NCBI GenBank assembly: GCA_944324905.1 | Contig: CALUYB010000003.1 | Coordinates: 62,001 to 126,000, forward strand | Length of the DNA stretch: 64,000 bases | Reading direction: 5' to 3' | DNA from: Candidatus Gastranaerophilales bacterium | Lineage (GTDB): Bacteria > Cyanobacteriota > Vampirovibrionia > Gastranaerophilales > Gastranaerophilaceae | Part shown: positions 51,619 through 60,704 of the stretch, piece after piece | Layout: the number at the start of each line of letters is the position of its first letter | Numbering within the stretch: position 1 is the stretch's first letter | Notes under the pieces: model-generated | What the model was told of the DNA's origin: nothing | The model's input: only the letters and a program-made list of their open reading frames with translations | The model's database searches: none | Made by a program: the position numbers and the translations under genes

Positions 51619-51698
51619 TTACAATTATTCCTTTATTTGCAAGACACTTTGCATTATTTCATTTTTTTTGATAAATTTATAATAAAGGATGTGAACAG

Positions 51699-51980
51699 AT
51701 GATAGAAATTAAAGACGTAGAACATGTTGCAAAACTTGCAAGGCTTGAGCTTAGCGAGGAAGAAAAGGTAAAATTTTCAAAACAATTGGGCGACATTTTA
51801 AAGTATGTTGAACAGATGAATGAAGTTGATACAACAGGCGTTGAACCAATGAATCATGCTATGGAATTCTACAACGTTATGAGAGAAGACGTTGTAAAAT
51901 ACGAAAATACTCGTGAAGAATTAATGGCAAATGCTCCTGATTCTGAATCTGACTTTTTTAAAGTCCCGAAAATAAACTAG
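51699..51980 (+). CDS. gatC: Aspartyl/glutamyl-tRNA amidotransferase subunit C
   Basis: GatC is the small scaffold subunit that stabilises GatA and GatB in tRNA-dependent amidation. Typical features are VEHVAKLARLELSEEEKVKF, QLGDILKYVEQMNEVDTTGV and EPMNHAME, and an acidic C-terminal part. The length of 93 residues is normal. AAGGATG lies 8 nt before the ATG. pyrG follows after 15 nt, so they are likely co-transcribed. gatB lies elsewhere in the window and gatA is not seen. Confidence 0.94.
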   Translation: MIEIKDVEHVAKLARLELSEEEKVKFSKQLGDILKYVEQMNEVDTTGVEPMNHAMEFYNVMREDVVKYENTREELMANAPDSESDFFKVPKIN

Positions 51981-51995
51981 TTTTAAGGAAACATA

Positions 51996-53600
51996 ATGAC
52001 AAAATATATTTTTATAACAGGCGGTGTAGTAAGCTCTCTAGGCAAGGGCATAGTAGCCGCCTCTTTAGGTAATCTTTTAAGGGCAAGAGGCTACAGTGTT
52101 ACTATACAAAAATTTGACCCGTATATAAACGTTGACCCCGGAACAATGAGCCCTTTTCAACATGGTGAAGTTTTTGTGACAGATGACGGAGCAGAAACAG
52201 ATCTTGATTTAGGTCATTATGAAAGATTTACAAATACATCGCTTGGTAAATATAACAATGTAACATCAGGCAGTGTCTACCAGACAGTTATAAACAAAGA
52301 GAGACAAGGCGAATACCTTGGTGCAACAGTACAAACAATTCCACACATTACAAATGAAATTAAATCAAGAATTCAAAAAGTTGCAAAACAGTTTAAACCT
52401 GATTTTTTAATTGCTGAAATTGGCGGAACAATAGGTGACATCGAAGGTTTGCCATTTATTGAAGCAATAAGGCAATTCCGCTCGGAAGTTGGCATTGGTA
52501 ACTCGATTTCAATTCATGTCACACTTTTACCATATTTACCAACATCAGGCGAATTAAAAACAAAACCTTCTCAACACAGTGTAAATACCCTAAGAAGTTT
52601 TGGTATTCAGCCAGAGATACTTGTCCTTAGAACGCAAGTACCGGTTTCGCAATCCGAAAAAGATAAAATAGCGCTTTTCTGCTCCGTTTCAAAGGAATGT
52701 GTCATAGAATGTCGCGACATGGATACAATTTATGAGGTACCGCTTGCGCTTGAAAATCAAAACCTTGCTCAAAGTGTTTTAAAACTTTTAAATTCACGCG
52801 ATAAAATTCCAAATCTTAACGGTTGGAAAGAACTTGTTAATAAAATTAAACACCCCAAAAAAGAAATTACTGTTGCACTTGCCGGAAAATACACAGAGCT
52901 GAATGACGCATATATTTCTGTCGTTGAATCGCTTAAACACGCAGGTTGCGCGTATGATACAAAAGTAAAAATTAAATGGCTAGCTTCAGAAGAATGTACA
53001 AGTTACGATAAGGCAAAGGAATTTTTAAAAGGCGTTGATGCCCTTGTTGTCCCCGGAGGCTTTGGTTTTAGGGGTATTGAAGGCAAATTAAACGTTATCA
53101 GATATGCACGTGAAAATAATTTGCCGTTTTTGGGTCTTTGCCTTGGCATGCAATGCGCAGTAATTGAGTATGCAAGAAATGTTGCAGGGCTAAAGGGCGC
53201 AAACTCGACAGAGTTTGACGAAAAAACACAATATCCCGTAATAGACCTTATGGCGGAACAAAAAAACATTGGCGGATATGGCGGAACAATGAGGCTTGGT
53301 GCTTATGAGTGCCACATAAAAGAAGGCACTAAGGCTCATAAAGCCTATGGTAAAAAGATTATTTCAGAACGCCACAGACACAGATATGAATTTAATAATG
53401 ACTACAAAAAAATAATTGAAGATGCAGGGCTTATTATCAGCGGCAAATCACCCGATGGGCTTTTGTGTGAAATGGTGGAGTACCCTAAAAATGACTGGTT
53501 TGTTGCATGCCAATTTCACCCCGAGTTTAAATCAAGACCAAATGAGGCTCACCCACTTTTCTTAGGCTTAATTAAAACAGCAATTAATAATACTAAATAG
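51996..53600 (+). CDS. pyrG: CTP synthase
   Basis: PyrG aminates UTP to CTP with glutamine and ATP. The N-terminal synthetase domain shows [40 protein letters not shown], and [11 protein letters not shown]. The C-terminal class I glutamine amidotransferase domain shows the oxyanion loop [10 protein letters not shown], the nucleophile Cys in [17 protein letters not shown] and the His-Glu of [11 protein letters not shown]. The length of 534 residues is standard. It overlaps the convergent secreted protein gene by 8 nt. Confidence 0.98.
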   Translation: MTKYIFITGGVVSSLGKGIVAASLGNLLRARGYSVTIQKFDPYINVDPGTMSPFQHGEVFVTDDGAETDLDLGHYERFTNTSLGKYNNVTSGSVYQTVINKERQGEYLGATVQTIPHITNEIKSRIQKVAKQFKPDFLIAEIGGTIGDIEGLPFIEAIRQFRSEVGIGNSISIHVTLLPYLPTSGELKTKPSQHSVNTLRSFGIQPEILVLRTQVPVSQSEKDKIALFCSVSKECVIECRDMDTIYEVPLALENQNLAQSVLKLLNSRDKIPNLNGWKELVNKIKHPKKEITVALAGKYTELNDAYISVVESLKHAGCAYDTKVKIKWLASEECTSYDKAKEFLKGVDALVVPGGFGFRGIEGKLNVIRYARENNLPFLGLCLGMQCAVIEYARNVAGLKGANSTEFDEKTQYPVIDLMAEQKNIGGYGGTMRLGAYECHIKEGTKAHKAYGKKIISERHRHRYEFNNDYKKIIEDAGLIISGKSPDGLLCEMVEYPKNDWFVACQFHPEFKSRPNEAHPLFLGLIKTAINNTK

Positions 53601-54189
53601 GCTCGGCAATCCTTGCAAAACCTTCTACACAAACGTCAAGGTTAGAAAAGATAATTCTTGCCACATTTTGTGAAGGATATACTATTCTTGCATAAATTAT
53701 AGAATTGCTTTCCCAATTATCCTTTGTATCTATTGCTTTTATTGAACCGTAAGTATTAAGACCTTGCATAAAATTAATGGTTTTCATATCATCTTTATCA
53801 GAAAATGTAATTTGGTAATGCCCTTTTGGAATAATTTGTCCATATGAATCAATAATGTCACTTGAGAGAACAAGATTAGGTTTTTGCGCATTTATTTCTT
53901 TAGCACTCATTCCCATTTCATTTGGAATATCAGATTTGAAGTTTTTTAAATTAGGGTCATTTTCAGGTTTATTTCGACCTAGAAAATCGCGAAATTTTTG
54001 TATTAAACCTTTAGAACGATTTTGTTTTTGTTCCATAGCCTTGTCAAATTGTTCTTGTGTTACGGCTTTTCTACCTGAAATTGACGGAGAATCAATTAAA
54101 TTCATATCCATGTCAATAAAATCGTCCTCAGCAAATACACAAGACGAAAATAGCAAAATTACAAAAAACGTTGTTAAAAACTTCTTCAT
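53593..54189 (-). CDS. Secreted hypothetical protein (198 aa)
   Basis: Unrecognised. A signal peptide is clear ([20 protein letters not shown], cleavage before EDDFID). The mature part begins acidic, has a basic helical region (about 55-90: [20 protein letters not shown]) and ends in a probable beta-rich domain of about 95 residues ([40 protein letters not shown]). It is probably periplasmic. TATTAT lies 6 nt before the ATG, without Shine-Dalgarno. Confidence 0.65.
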   Translation of the reverse strand: MKKFLTTFFVILLFSSCVFAEDDFIDMDMNLIDSPSISGRKAVTQEQFDKAMEQKQNRSKGLIQKFRDFLGRNKPENDPNLKNFKSDIPNEMGMSAKEINAQKPNLVLSSDIIDSYGQIIPKGHYQITFSDKDDMKTINFMQGLNTYGSIKAIDTKDNWESNSIIYARIVYPSQNVARIIFSNLDVCVEGFARIAEPI

Positions 54190-54195
54190 ACTACT

Positions 54196-54201
54196 ATAAT
54201 A
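54196..54201 (-). promoter_or_regulatory. -10 TATTAT of the secreted protein gene
   Basis: On the minus strand the hexamer ends 6 nt before the ATG at 54189. Confidence 0.45.
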
Positions 54202-54260
54202 ATAAATTATATAAATATGTAAAGTAAATTTACGAAAATTTGAATTTAATTTAAAAATTG

Positions 54261-54266
54261 TATAAT
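54261..54266 (+). promoter_or_regulatory. -10 TATAAT of the TPR protein gene
   Basis: A perfect TATAAT directly preceded by TG ends 6 nt before the ATG at 54273. Confidence 0.55.
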
Positions 54267-54272
54267 TATATT

Positions 54273-55919
54273 ATGAACATTAATCTACTTTTAATATGTG
54301 CGCTAATAATTTTTGCATTCATAATACTTAGGATATACTTTTTGTTTTTATTAAACACTGAGGAAAAAGAGCCTGAAGAATTAACTGTTGATGATGCTTT
54401 AACACGCGCACAACAGTTATACAATAACGGTTTGCACCTAGAGCTGCAAAGGTTTCTGAAAAATGAACTTACAAGAAAATACAATAGTTTAGAGTTAAGA
54501 AAATTACTAATACAGTCCTATCTTGACACCGGAAATACAAAATTTGCCGCATTGCATTTGGAAGCTGTACTTAAAATTGATCCAACGGATTCTGAGGCAA
54601 AAGAGCAGCTTGGAAAAATATATCTTGAAGACGGTAACAAGCGCAAAGCGCTTAATGTGTATGAAGATATTTACAAAAACAATCCGACTGATATTGTTGC
54701 AATAAAAAATCTTGCACAGCTCTATAAAGACATATCAAATCCGCAAAAAGCTATTAAAATGTATAATTTGCTTTTAGAAGCAGAAGATGACAATCAAGAA
54801 ATCGCAAAAATTAAACATACAATAGCACAGTTATATTTGTTAGACGGCTTTATAGATGATGCGCTAAAAACATATGAAGAAATAGAACAAATTGCCCCTG
54901 ATGACCTTGATGTTACAAATATAATAGCAGAATTAGCGTACAAAAAAAATGACTGGGTAAAATGCCTTGAGTGCTATGAAAAACTTGGCAAAACAAAAGG
55001 TGAAGACATAGAGCTGCTGGAAAAAATTGCCCTTATGCACTTTAACATTAAAAACTGGGATGAAGCACTTATTGCATATAGAAAATTAATCGACCTTGAA
55101 GGCTCTCAAAGTACAAATTATCTACATTATCAAAACAGATACTGTGAAATTTTAATACACAAAGGTCAAACTCAAGAAGCTGTTGATATTTTGACAAATT
55201 TAATTACGGATTTTCCTAACGAAGACTCGCTTGCTTACACTCTTGCTCAAGCATACGTAAGCTTGGGCGAATATGAAAAAGCAGTTGAAATGTACGAGAA
55301 TTTGATTAACAATTTACCAACAGAACAAACCGAAATTCTAAGGAACTTTATTTCAAGGATTATTTCTGCTTGGGCCATGGATTTATTTAATCAAGGAGAA
55401 TACAACAAGGCTTTTGATAAGTTCATGGAAGGTTTAAAATATAATGAAGAAAATTCTGAGATTTACTATAAACTGGGAAGATGTAACTGCGAAATAAAAA
55501 GCTATCAAGATGCAATCAGTCACTTTAAAAGAGCTATTTCAATTGCTCCTCAGGAGTCTAAATACTATTTTGGACTAGGCTATGCATACGATGAAATAGG
55601 TGATATAAAAAACTCAAAAACAGCTTTCTTTGATGCTATAAATATTGACCCACTTAATATTCAAGCAAGAAAAGCTTATGCAATAGCCCTTACAAAAGAG
55701 CTTGAATACGACAATGCGATAGAACAATTTAAAGAAATTTTAAAATCTGCACCCAATGACGCTGATACAATGTACAATTTAGCACTTGCGTGCGAATTAA
55801 CAGGTGACAAGGAAAATGCTACGCAGTATTACAAAAAAACACTCGCAATTCAGCCAGATCATGAAGAAGCTAAACATAATTTAGAGCTTTTAAATAATGA
55901 AATATCGCAACAATACTAA
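54273..55919 (+). CDS. Membrane-anchored TPR repeat protein
   Basis: The 548-residue protein starts with one membrane helix (MNINLLLICALIIFAFIILR), then carries ten or more tetratricopeptide repeats to the C-terminus, for example KIDPTDSEAKEQLGKIYLED, EIYYKLGRCNCEIKSYQDAI and PQESKYYFGLGYAYDEIGD. The repeats form a superhelical protein-binding surface. Orientation probably leaves the repeats in the cytoplasm, but the helix could also direct export. I chose ATG 54273 over the in-frame TTG 15 nt upstream, which overlaps the -10. Partners unknown. Confidence 0.85.
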   Translation: MNINLLLICALIIFAFIILRIYFLFLLNTEEKEPEELTVDDALTRAQQLYNNGLHLELQRFLKNELTRKYNSLELRKLLIQSYLDTGNTKFAALHLEAVLKIDPTDSEAKEQLGKIYLEDGNKRKALNVYEDIYKNNPTDIVAIKNLAQLYKDISNPQKAIKMYNLLLEAEDDNQEIAKIKHTIAQLYLLDGFIDDALKTYEEIEQIAPDDLDVTNIIAELAYKKNDWVKCLECYEKLGKTKGEDIELLEKIALMHFNIKNWDEALIAYRKLIDLEGSQSTNYLHYQNRYCEILIHKGQTQEAVDILTNLITDFPNEDSLAYTLAQAYVSLGEYEKAVEMYENLINNLPTEQTEILRNFISRIISAWAMDLFNQGEYNKAFDKFMEGLKYNEENSEIYYKLGRCNCEIKSYQDAISHFKRAISIAPQESKYYFGLGYAYDEIGDIKNSKTAFFDAINIDPLNIQARKAYAIALTKELEYDNAIEQFKEILKSAPNDADTMYNLALACELTGDKENATQYYKKTLAIQPDHEEAKHNLELLNNEISQQY

Positions 55920-55920
55920 A

Positions 55921-56289
55921 TTATTTTACCTTCTTTATTTTCTGAAAAGCTGAACTAAAAGTTTTTCTCGCAGATTTTGCTAAGTTTAATATAGGGTTAT
56001 TGAATTTACCTATTTTTAATTTACCCTTAAACTTGCCTTTTAGCTTACCAACACACAACAATGCTGCTGCTGCAACAGTTGCAACTCCTGCTAAAATAGC
56101 TCCTGTATTTTTATTTTTCTTTTTATTGGATTTAGATGTGAATGCATAGCAGTCCCCTAAGGCAAAAGTGCCTGGGATATTTAATCTTTGATTCAAAGTT
56201 GACTTTGTATCATTAATATAAGCTGTTGCATCAAATCCTAATACCCTGGCTGATGCCATATCTAAGCTTGTCGGCAAAACAGGTTGCAT
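55921..56289 (-). CDS. Hypothetical basic protein with one membrane segment (122 aa)
   Basis: Unrecognised. The N-terminal half (MQPVLPTSLDMASARVLGF...GTFALGDCYAF) is polar. A Lys/Asn stretch is followed by an Ala/Val-rich hydrophobic helix (AGVATVAAAALLCVG) and a very basic C-terminus (KGKFKGKLKIGKF, FQKIKKVK). The positive tail after the helix suggests it stays cytoplasmic. A GGAG site 9 nt upstream supports the start. The N-terminus has the same MQ-start, no-signal style as other unrecognised proteins in this window. Confidence 0.6.
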   Translation of the reverse strand: MQPVLPTSLDMASARVLGFDATAYINDTKSTLNQRLNIPGTFALGDCYAFTSKSNKKKNKNTGAILAGVATVAAAALLCVGKLKGKFKGKLKIGKFNNPILNLAKSARKTFSSAFQKIKKVK

Positions 56290-56339
56290 AATGATAAACT
56301 CCGTTGATTACTATATTATTAAAAAATTTTTTTGTTAAA

Positions 56340-56372
56340 AAATTGCTTTTTTAAAGCAATTTCTGATATAAA
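56340..56372 (+). promoter_or_regulatory. Palindrome and extended -10 upstream of the GT-C gene
   Basis: AAATTGCTTT (56340-56349) and AAAGCAATTT (56353-56362) form a perfect palindrome with a 3-nt centre. TGATATAAA follows (-10 at 56367-56372) and ends 6 nt before the ATG at 56379. The left arm contains TTGCTT, a possible -35 at an 18-nt spacing, so a bound protein would block the promoter. Confidence 0.5.
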
Positions 56373-56378
56373 TTATTT

Positions 56379-58121
56379 ATGAAAAAAGTTTTAGTCGATG
56401 AAAAAAAATCATTATTATTAATTTTAGCCTTATATTTGATAACCTTTATCCTTACATACGGGCGCATGGGTAGCCTAACGGTTGATTGTGGCCGAGAGGC
56501 TTATATACCTTATGCAATAATGCAAAATAAGGTACTTTACAAGGACATTTTTTGCATATACGGTCCATTTCCGTACCTTTTTAATGCTTTCTTTTATAAA
56601 ATTATTGGTGCAAATCTTAATGTTTTATATTTTATAGGTGGTATTTTTGGGCTTATTTACACTATAGGAGTGTATTTATGCTCAAGGGAGTTTCTCTCAA
56701 AATCAATCAGTCTTTGCATATCAGCGTTAATTATATACAGTGTTATTTTTGACAGTTCGATATTTAATTTTATTTTTCCATATTCTTATGCAATTGTTTT
56801 TGCCTCTACATGTGCCATCTGGATACTGTATTTTTTGTTAAAATATGTACAAACAAAAAATATTAAATTTATTCACTATTGCATGTTCCTCTGGGGTGTA
56901 ATTTGTGTAAGCAAAATTGAATTTATACCGGTAATACTCATAATATTGGCAGTATTTTACTTGTATGAAAAAGAAAATAAAAAAGAGTTTTTAAAATCAA
57001 TATTATACGCTCTAATAATACCTGCAATAACCTATTTTGTACTTTTTACACAGGGGCTTTCAATTTCTGACCTGATGAAAAACTCGTTTTATGTTAAAGA
57101 AATGGTTAAAACACAATCTTTTGATTATTTTTACAGCAGATATTCAGTGCTATCTTTTTCACTTAAAAACTTTTTAATTAATACAAAAGGTTTAATTTCA
57201 ACATTTTTTGTTTCAGCTTTATATTTTTATTTAACACTATTTGCAATAAGAAAAAGAAAAAAATTGCTAAAATACAGTTTAATTACTGTAATGGTAATAT
57301 TTTGTTATGTAGTATTTTTCATGCAAGAAACAATACCACAGATGATTTTTGCAACATTGCCATACATTTGCGCTGTTGCGCTAATAATTTATTTAATTAA
57401 ATTTTTACAAATTAAAGACTATAAAAACAACAAGTATACAAGAAAGCTTGTTCTTTTATCATTTGCTTTAATTTGCTCGATAAAAAATTTTCATGCACTA
57501 CTGCTGGGCTTTTACGGCTCGTACTCTTTTGCGCCGCTTTTAATTTGTCTAACACTGTTTATAAAGGAATATCTAAGTAACAACGCACTATATAATACAA
57601 AAAAACAGTACGAAGGTGTGCTTTGTGCTTATCTTATTATTCTAGCGCTTGTTTTTGCAAATCAGCTGACAATTTCATTATTAATTAAAAATGTAAACTT
57701 AAAATCGAGCTTTGGGTTAATAAAAGCACCAGTTACTCTGGTACAGCCTTTTAAAGAAGCCCTTGAATATTTAAACTTGCATGCAGAAAATCAAAAATCA
57801 TTACTTGTAATGCCTGAGGGGATTATGTTGAACTTTTTATCAGGAAAAGAGCATGAATTTTATCAAACCAGTTTTATACCGCTGGACTTTGACACATTTA
57901 AAGAGGATAATATAATTAACGAAATTAAACTAAAAAAACCACAATTTATAGCCTTCACAAACAGAGAAACTGATGAATACGGGCAAAACTACATATGTAA
58001 AGATTACGGTGTAAAAACTTGCAAGTATGTAGTGAAAAATTATTCACTGGAAGCTGCATTTGGCGAAAAGTTCAGGATATATTTATTTAAAAATAAAGAA
58101 TTGGAAGATGAAAAAGAATAA
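56379..58121 (+). CDS. GT-C-type membrane glycosyltransferase-like protein
   Basis: This 580-residue inner-membrane protein has about eleven hydrophobic helices and a C-terminal soluble domain of about 100 residues. The first periplasmic loop has the acidic signature LTVDCGREAYIPYAIM followed by VLYKDIFCIYGPFPYLFNA, as in ArnT/PMT-type (GT39-like) enzymes using polyprenyl-phosphate sugars. The acceptor, lipid A or protein, is unknown. The gene end overlaps rimO by 14 nt. A palindrome covers its promoter. Confidence 0.82.
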   Translation: MKKVLVDEKKSLLLILALYLITFILTYGRMGSLTVDCGREAYIPYAIMQNKVLYKDIFCIYGPFPYLFNAFFYKIIGANLNVLYFIGGIFGLIYTIGVYLCSREFLSKSISLCISALIIYSVIFDSSIFNFIFPYSYAIVFASTCAIWILYFLLKYVQTKNIKFIHYCMFLWGVICVSKIEFIPVILIILAVFYLYEKENKKEFLKSILYALIIPAITYFVLFTQGLSISDLMKNSFYVKEMVKTQSFDYFYSRYSVLSFSLKNFLINTKGLISTFFVSALYFYLTLFAIRKRKKLLKYSLITVMVIFCYVVFFMQETIPQMIFATLPYICAVALIIYLIKFLQIKDYKNNKYTRKLVLLSFALICSIKNFHALLLGFYGSYSFAPLLICLTLFIKEYLSNNALYNTKKQYEGVLCAYLIILALVFANQLTISLLIKNVNLKSSFGLIKAPVTLVQPFKEALEYLNLHAENQKSLLVMPEGIMLNFLSGKEHEFYQTSFIPLDFDTFKEDNIINEIKLKKPQFIAFTNRETDEYGQNYICKDYGVKTCKYVVKNYSLEAAFGEKFRIYLFKNKELEDEKE

Positions 58122-59412
58122 ATCAATAGGTGTAATACAACATGGCTGTGCAAAAAATCTGGTTGATACAGAGTTAATGCTTGGCATACTTGAAAAAGCA
58201 GGTTACAAAACAACACTTGATGTATATGATAAAAATGTAAAAACGGTAATTATAAATACTTGCTCATTTATTTGTGACGCTGAAAAAGAAAGTATCCAAA
58301 GTATTTTTGAGATGATAAATGCAGGTAAAAAAATAATTGTTACAGGTTGCTTACCTCAAAAACATAAACTGGAACTTAAAAAACTTTTGGGCGAAGTGTC
58401 CGGTTTTATTGGCACATGTGACTTTAAAGACATTGTAGATGCAGTAGAGTCAGAAGAATTTTACAGTGTCAGCGAAAATCCCTGCTATATTTACCCTGAA
58501 GACGTTGAAAGGGCGCAAATAACAGTTGGTAGCTCGTCTTACATAAAAATAGCAGATGGCTGTAATTATTCTTGCGGTTATTGTGTAATCCCACAACTAA
58601 GAGGTAAATACAAATCAAGAAAAATCGAAGACATAGTAAAAGAAGCCCAAAAGCTTGCAGACAAAGGGGTTTCAGAAATTATACTTATAGCTCAAGACAC
58701 AACAAGTTATGGTATAGATTTATATAAAAAGCCCTGTTTAGACAAGCTTTTAGAAGAATTAAACAAAATTGATAATATTAACTGGATAAGGGTTTTATAC
58801 GCTTATCCTACTAATTTTACAGATGGACTTATAAACGCGTACAAAAATCTTGAGAAAGTTGTGAAATACATTGATATACCTTTGCAACACTCTCATAAAG
58901 ACGTTCTTAAAAGGATGAAAAGGCCTGTTATTGATCAAGAAAAATTAATAAAAAAATTAAGAAAAGAAATTCCTAATGTTGCCATAAGAACAACTTTTAT
59001 TGTCGGATATCCACAGGAAACCGAGGAAGAATTTGAGCATTTATATAACTTTGTTAAAAAGATGAAATTTGAAAGACTGGGCGTGTTTGAATATTCAAGA
59101 GAAAAAAATACTTATTCTTATTCATTAAAACCACAAGTGCCTGCAAGAATTAAACATGCTAGAAAAAATAAAATATTAAAATTACAAAAAGAAATATCAA
59201 AGAAAATTAATTTAAACTTTATTTCTAAAACAGTTCAATGTATAATTGAAGAAGTTCACAATAATGGTATGATTATTGCAAGAAGTTATGCAGACGCACC
59301 TGAAGTTGATGGACTGGTTTACGTTAAGACTAATGATTATCTGTCCCCCGGGCAAATAATTAACGTAAAAGTTACAGGAGCGGATAGTTATGATTTGGTC
59401 GCGAAGCTATGA
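58108..59412 (+). CDS. rimO: Ribosomal protein S12 methylthiotransferase
   Basis: RimO adds a methylthio group to an Asp of ribosomal protein S12. It has an N-terminal UPF0004 domain with three Cys (QHGCAKNLVDTELM, NTCSFICDAEKESI, TGCLPQKHKLEL) and a radical SAM core with CNYSCGYCVIPQLRGKYKSR. Further marks are IDIPLQHSHKDVLKRMKRPV and a C-terminal TRAM domain (about 365-434). QHGCAKNLVD distinguishes RimO from MiaB. ATG 58108 is preferred over the in-frame start 48 nt upstream, which lies deep in the GT-C gene. Length of 434 residues is normal. Confidence 0.95.
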   Translation: MKKNKSIGVIQHGCAKNLVDTELMLGILEKAGYKTTLDVYDKNVKTVIINTCSFICDAEKESIQSIFEMINAGKKIIVTGCLPQKHKLELKKLLGEVSGFIGTCDFKDIVDAVESEEFYSVSENPCYIYPEDVERAQITVGSSSYIKIADGCNYSCGYCVIPQLRGKYKSRKIEDIVKEAQKLADKGVSEIILIAQDTTSYGIDLYKKPCLDKLLEELNKIDNINWIRVLYAYPTNFTDGLINAYKNLEKVVKYIDIPLQHSHKDVLKRMKRPVIDQEKLIKKLRKEIPNVAIRTTFIVGYPQETEEEFEHLYNFVKKMKFERLGVFEYSREKNTYSYSLKPQVPARIKHARKNKILKLQKEISKKINLNFISKTVQCIIEEVHNNGMIIARSYADAPEVDGLVYVKTNDYLSPGQIINVKVTGADSYDLVAKL

Positions 59413-59429
59413 GATGTCTGGAGTAAAAA

Positions 59430-59828
59430 ATGAGTAGCCAAAAAACCAAAACAAATGCTGACGAGCCGATATTATCCATCGGCAAGGTTGCGTCAGCCTT
59501 AAATGTTCACCAAAGGACATTAAGAATTTACGACGAGCAGAACTTGCTCGTTGCAAAACGTTCAAAACAAAATAGGCGCCTTTATTCGCTAAACGATATT
59601 GAAAGAGGCAAGCTTATTCAATTTCTTACAAGAAATCTGGCAATCAACCTTGCCGGTGTAAGAATTATTTTAAAATTACTGGAAACAGGAAAAGTAAAGC
59701 CAGATTTGTACATTCAATACATTAAAGATGTAGCAAAATCAGCAAAAATTGACAATAAAATTCAACAGTACAATGTCGAAAGATTGTCAAAGAGAGGTAA
59801 GAAACTCAACAAAACAGCTAATACATAA
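59430..59828 (+). CDS. MerR-family regulator (HspR-like)
   Basis: An N-terminal winged-helix MerR domain (about 15-85) is present: LSIGKVASALNVHQRTLRIYDEQNLL, given here in part, then SKQNRRLYSLNDIERGKLIQ and NLAGVRIILKLLE. The HQRTLRIYDEQNLL pattern is close to HspR, the heat-shock repressor, rather than metal-sensing MerR; no Cys pair is present in the C-terminal part. The tail is basic. GGAG lies just upstream. dnaK or clpB targets are not in the window, though clpC is, 30 kb away. Confidence 0.82.
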   Translation: MSSQKTKTNADEPILSIGKVASALNVHQRTLRIYDEQNLLVAKRSKQNRRLYSLNDIERGKLIQFLTRNLAINLAGVRIILKLLETGKVKPDLYIQYIKDVAKSAKIDNKIQQYNVERLSKRGKKLNKTANT

Positions 59829-60704
59829 TTATTTGTCTACGATAATTTTTGTATAAATTTCGGCTGCACGATACGAACTTCTGGCAAGAGGAGCGAAAAC
59901 AGTATATTTTATTCCGACTTTTCTTGCCATAATTTCAAGCGTTTCAAACTCATCCGGCGTGTAATATTTTTCAACACGCAAATGTTTTTTGGAAGGCGCA
60001 ATGTACTGACCTACAGTAAGAATATCGACTTTTGCTTTTTTAATATCGGCGAAAGTTTGATGAAGTTCGTCCAAAGTTTCACCTAAACCGACCATAAGAC
60101 CCGTCTTTGTAATAATGTCATTGGAGTTTTCTTTTATAAACTCCAGCACCCCTAAAGAAGTCTTATAGTCAGCCATTTGTCGTGCGCTAGGGTACAAACG
60201 CTCCACAGTTTCAACATTGTGGTTAAAAACATCAGGCTTATACTTTATGATATTTAGCAATGATTCACAAGAACCGCAAAAATCAGGGGTTAAAATCTCT
60301 ATTTTAGTATGTGGCGAAAGTTTTCTTATTTGGAAAACAGTTTTGCAAAAGTGATTTGCGCCGTAATCATCTAAGTCATCACGCGTTACCGATGTTATTA
60401 CAACGTAGTTTAGCCCCATTTTTTTAACTGCAAGTGCAACATTTTTAGGCTCATCGTCATCCGGTAAATCCGGTACACATTGTTCAATGTTACAAAAAGC
60501 GCAATTTCTGGTACAGGTTTTACCTAAAATTAAAAAAGTTGCTGTTAAATTTGAATAACACTCGCATTTATTTGGACATCTTGCACCGTCACAAACAGTG
60601 TTTAGATTAAACTCTTTTAAAATCTCACGCACTTTTTTATTTTCAGTGTTATCCAGTGATGCAATCGGACGTTTTAAATAATCGGGTAATTTTAATCTAT
60701 CCAT
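59829..60704 (-). CDS. lipA: Lipoyl synthase
   Basis: LipA inserts two sulfurs into protein-bound octanoyl groups using radical SAM chemistry. The auxiliary cluster motif C-x4-C-x5-C is seen in CDGARCPNKCEC, and the radical SAM CxxxCxxC in TCTRNCAFCNI. Other marks are VITSVTRDDLDDYGANHF, FNHNVETVERLYP, KTGLMVGLGET and TVGQYIAPSKKHL. At 291 residues it is standard. It overlaps lpd by 8 nt, which fits a shared role in lipoylated dehydrogenase complexes. The sacrificed auxiliary Ser near the C-terminus is seen in ARSSYRA. Confidence 0.97.
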   Translation of the reverse strand: MDRLKLPDYLKRPIASLDNTENKKVREILKEFNLNTVCDGARCPNKCECYSNLTATFLILGKTCTRNCAFCNIEQCVPDLPDDDEPKNVALAVKKMGLNYVVITSVTRDDLDDYGANHFCKTVFQIRKLSPHTKIEILTPDFCGSCESLLNIIKYKPDVFNHNVETVERLYPSARQMADYKTSLGVLEFIKENSNDIITKTGLMVGLGETLDELHQTFADIKKAKVDILTVGQYIAPSKKHLRVEKYYTPDEFETLEIMARKVGIKYTVFAPLARSSYRAAEIYTKIIVDK

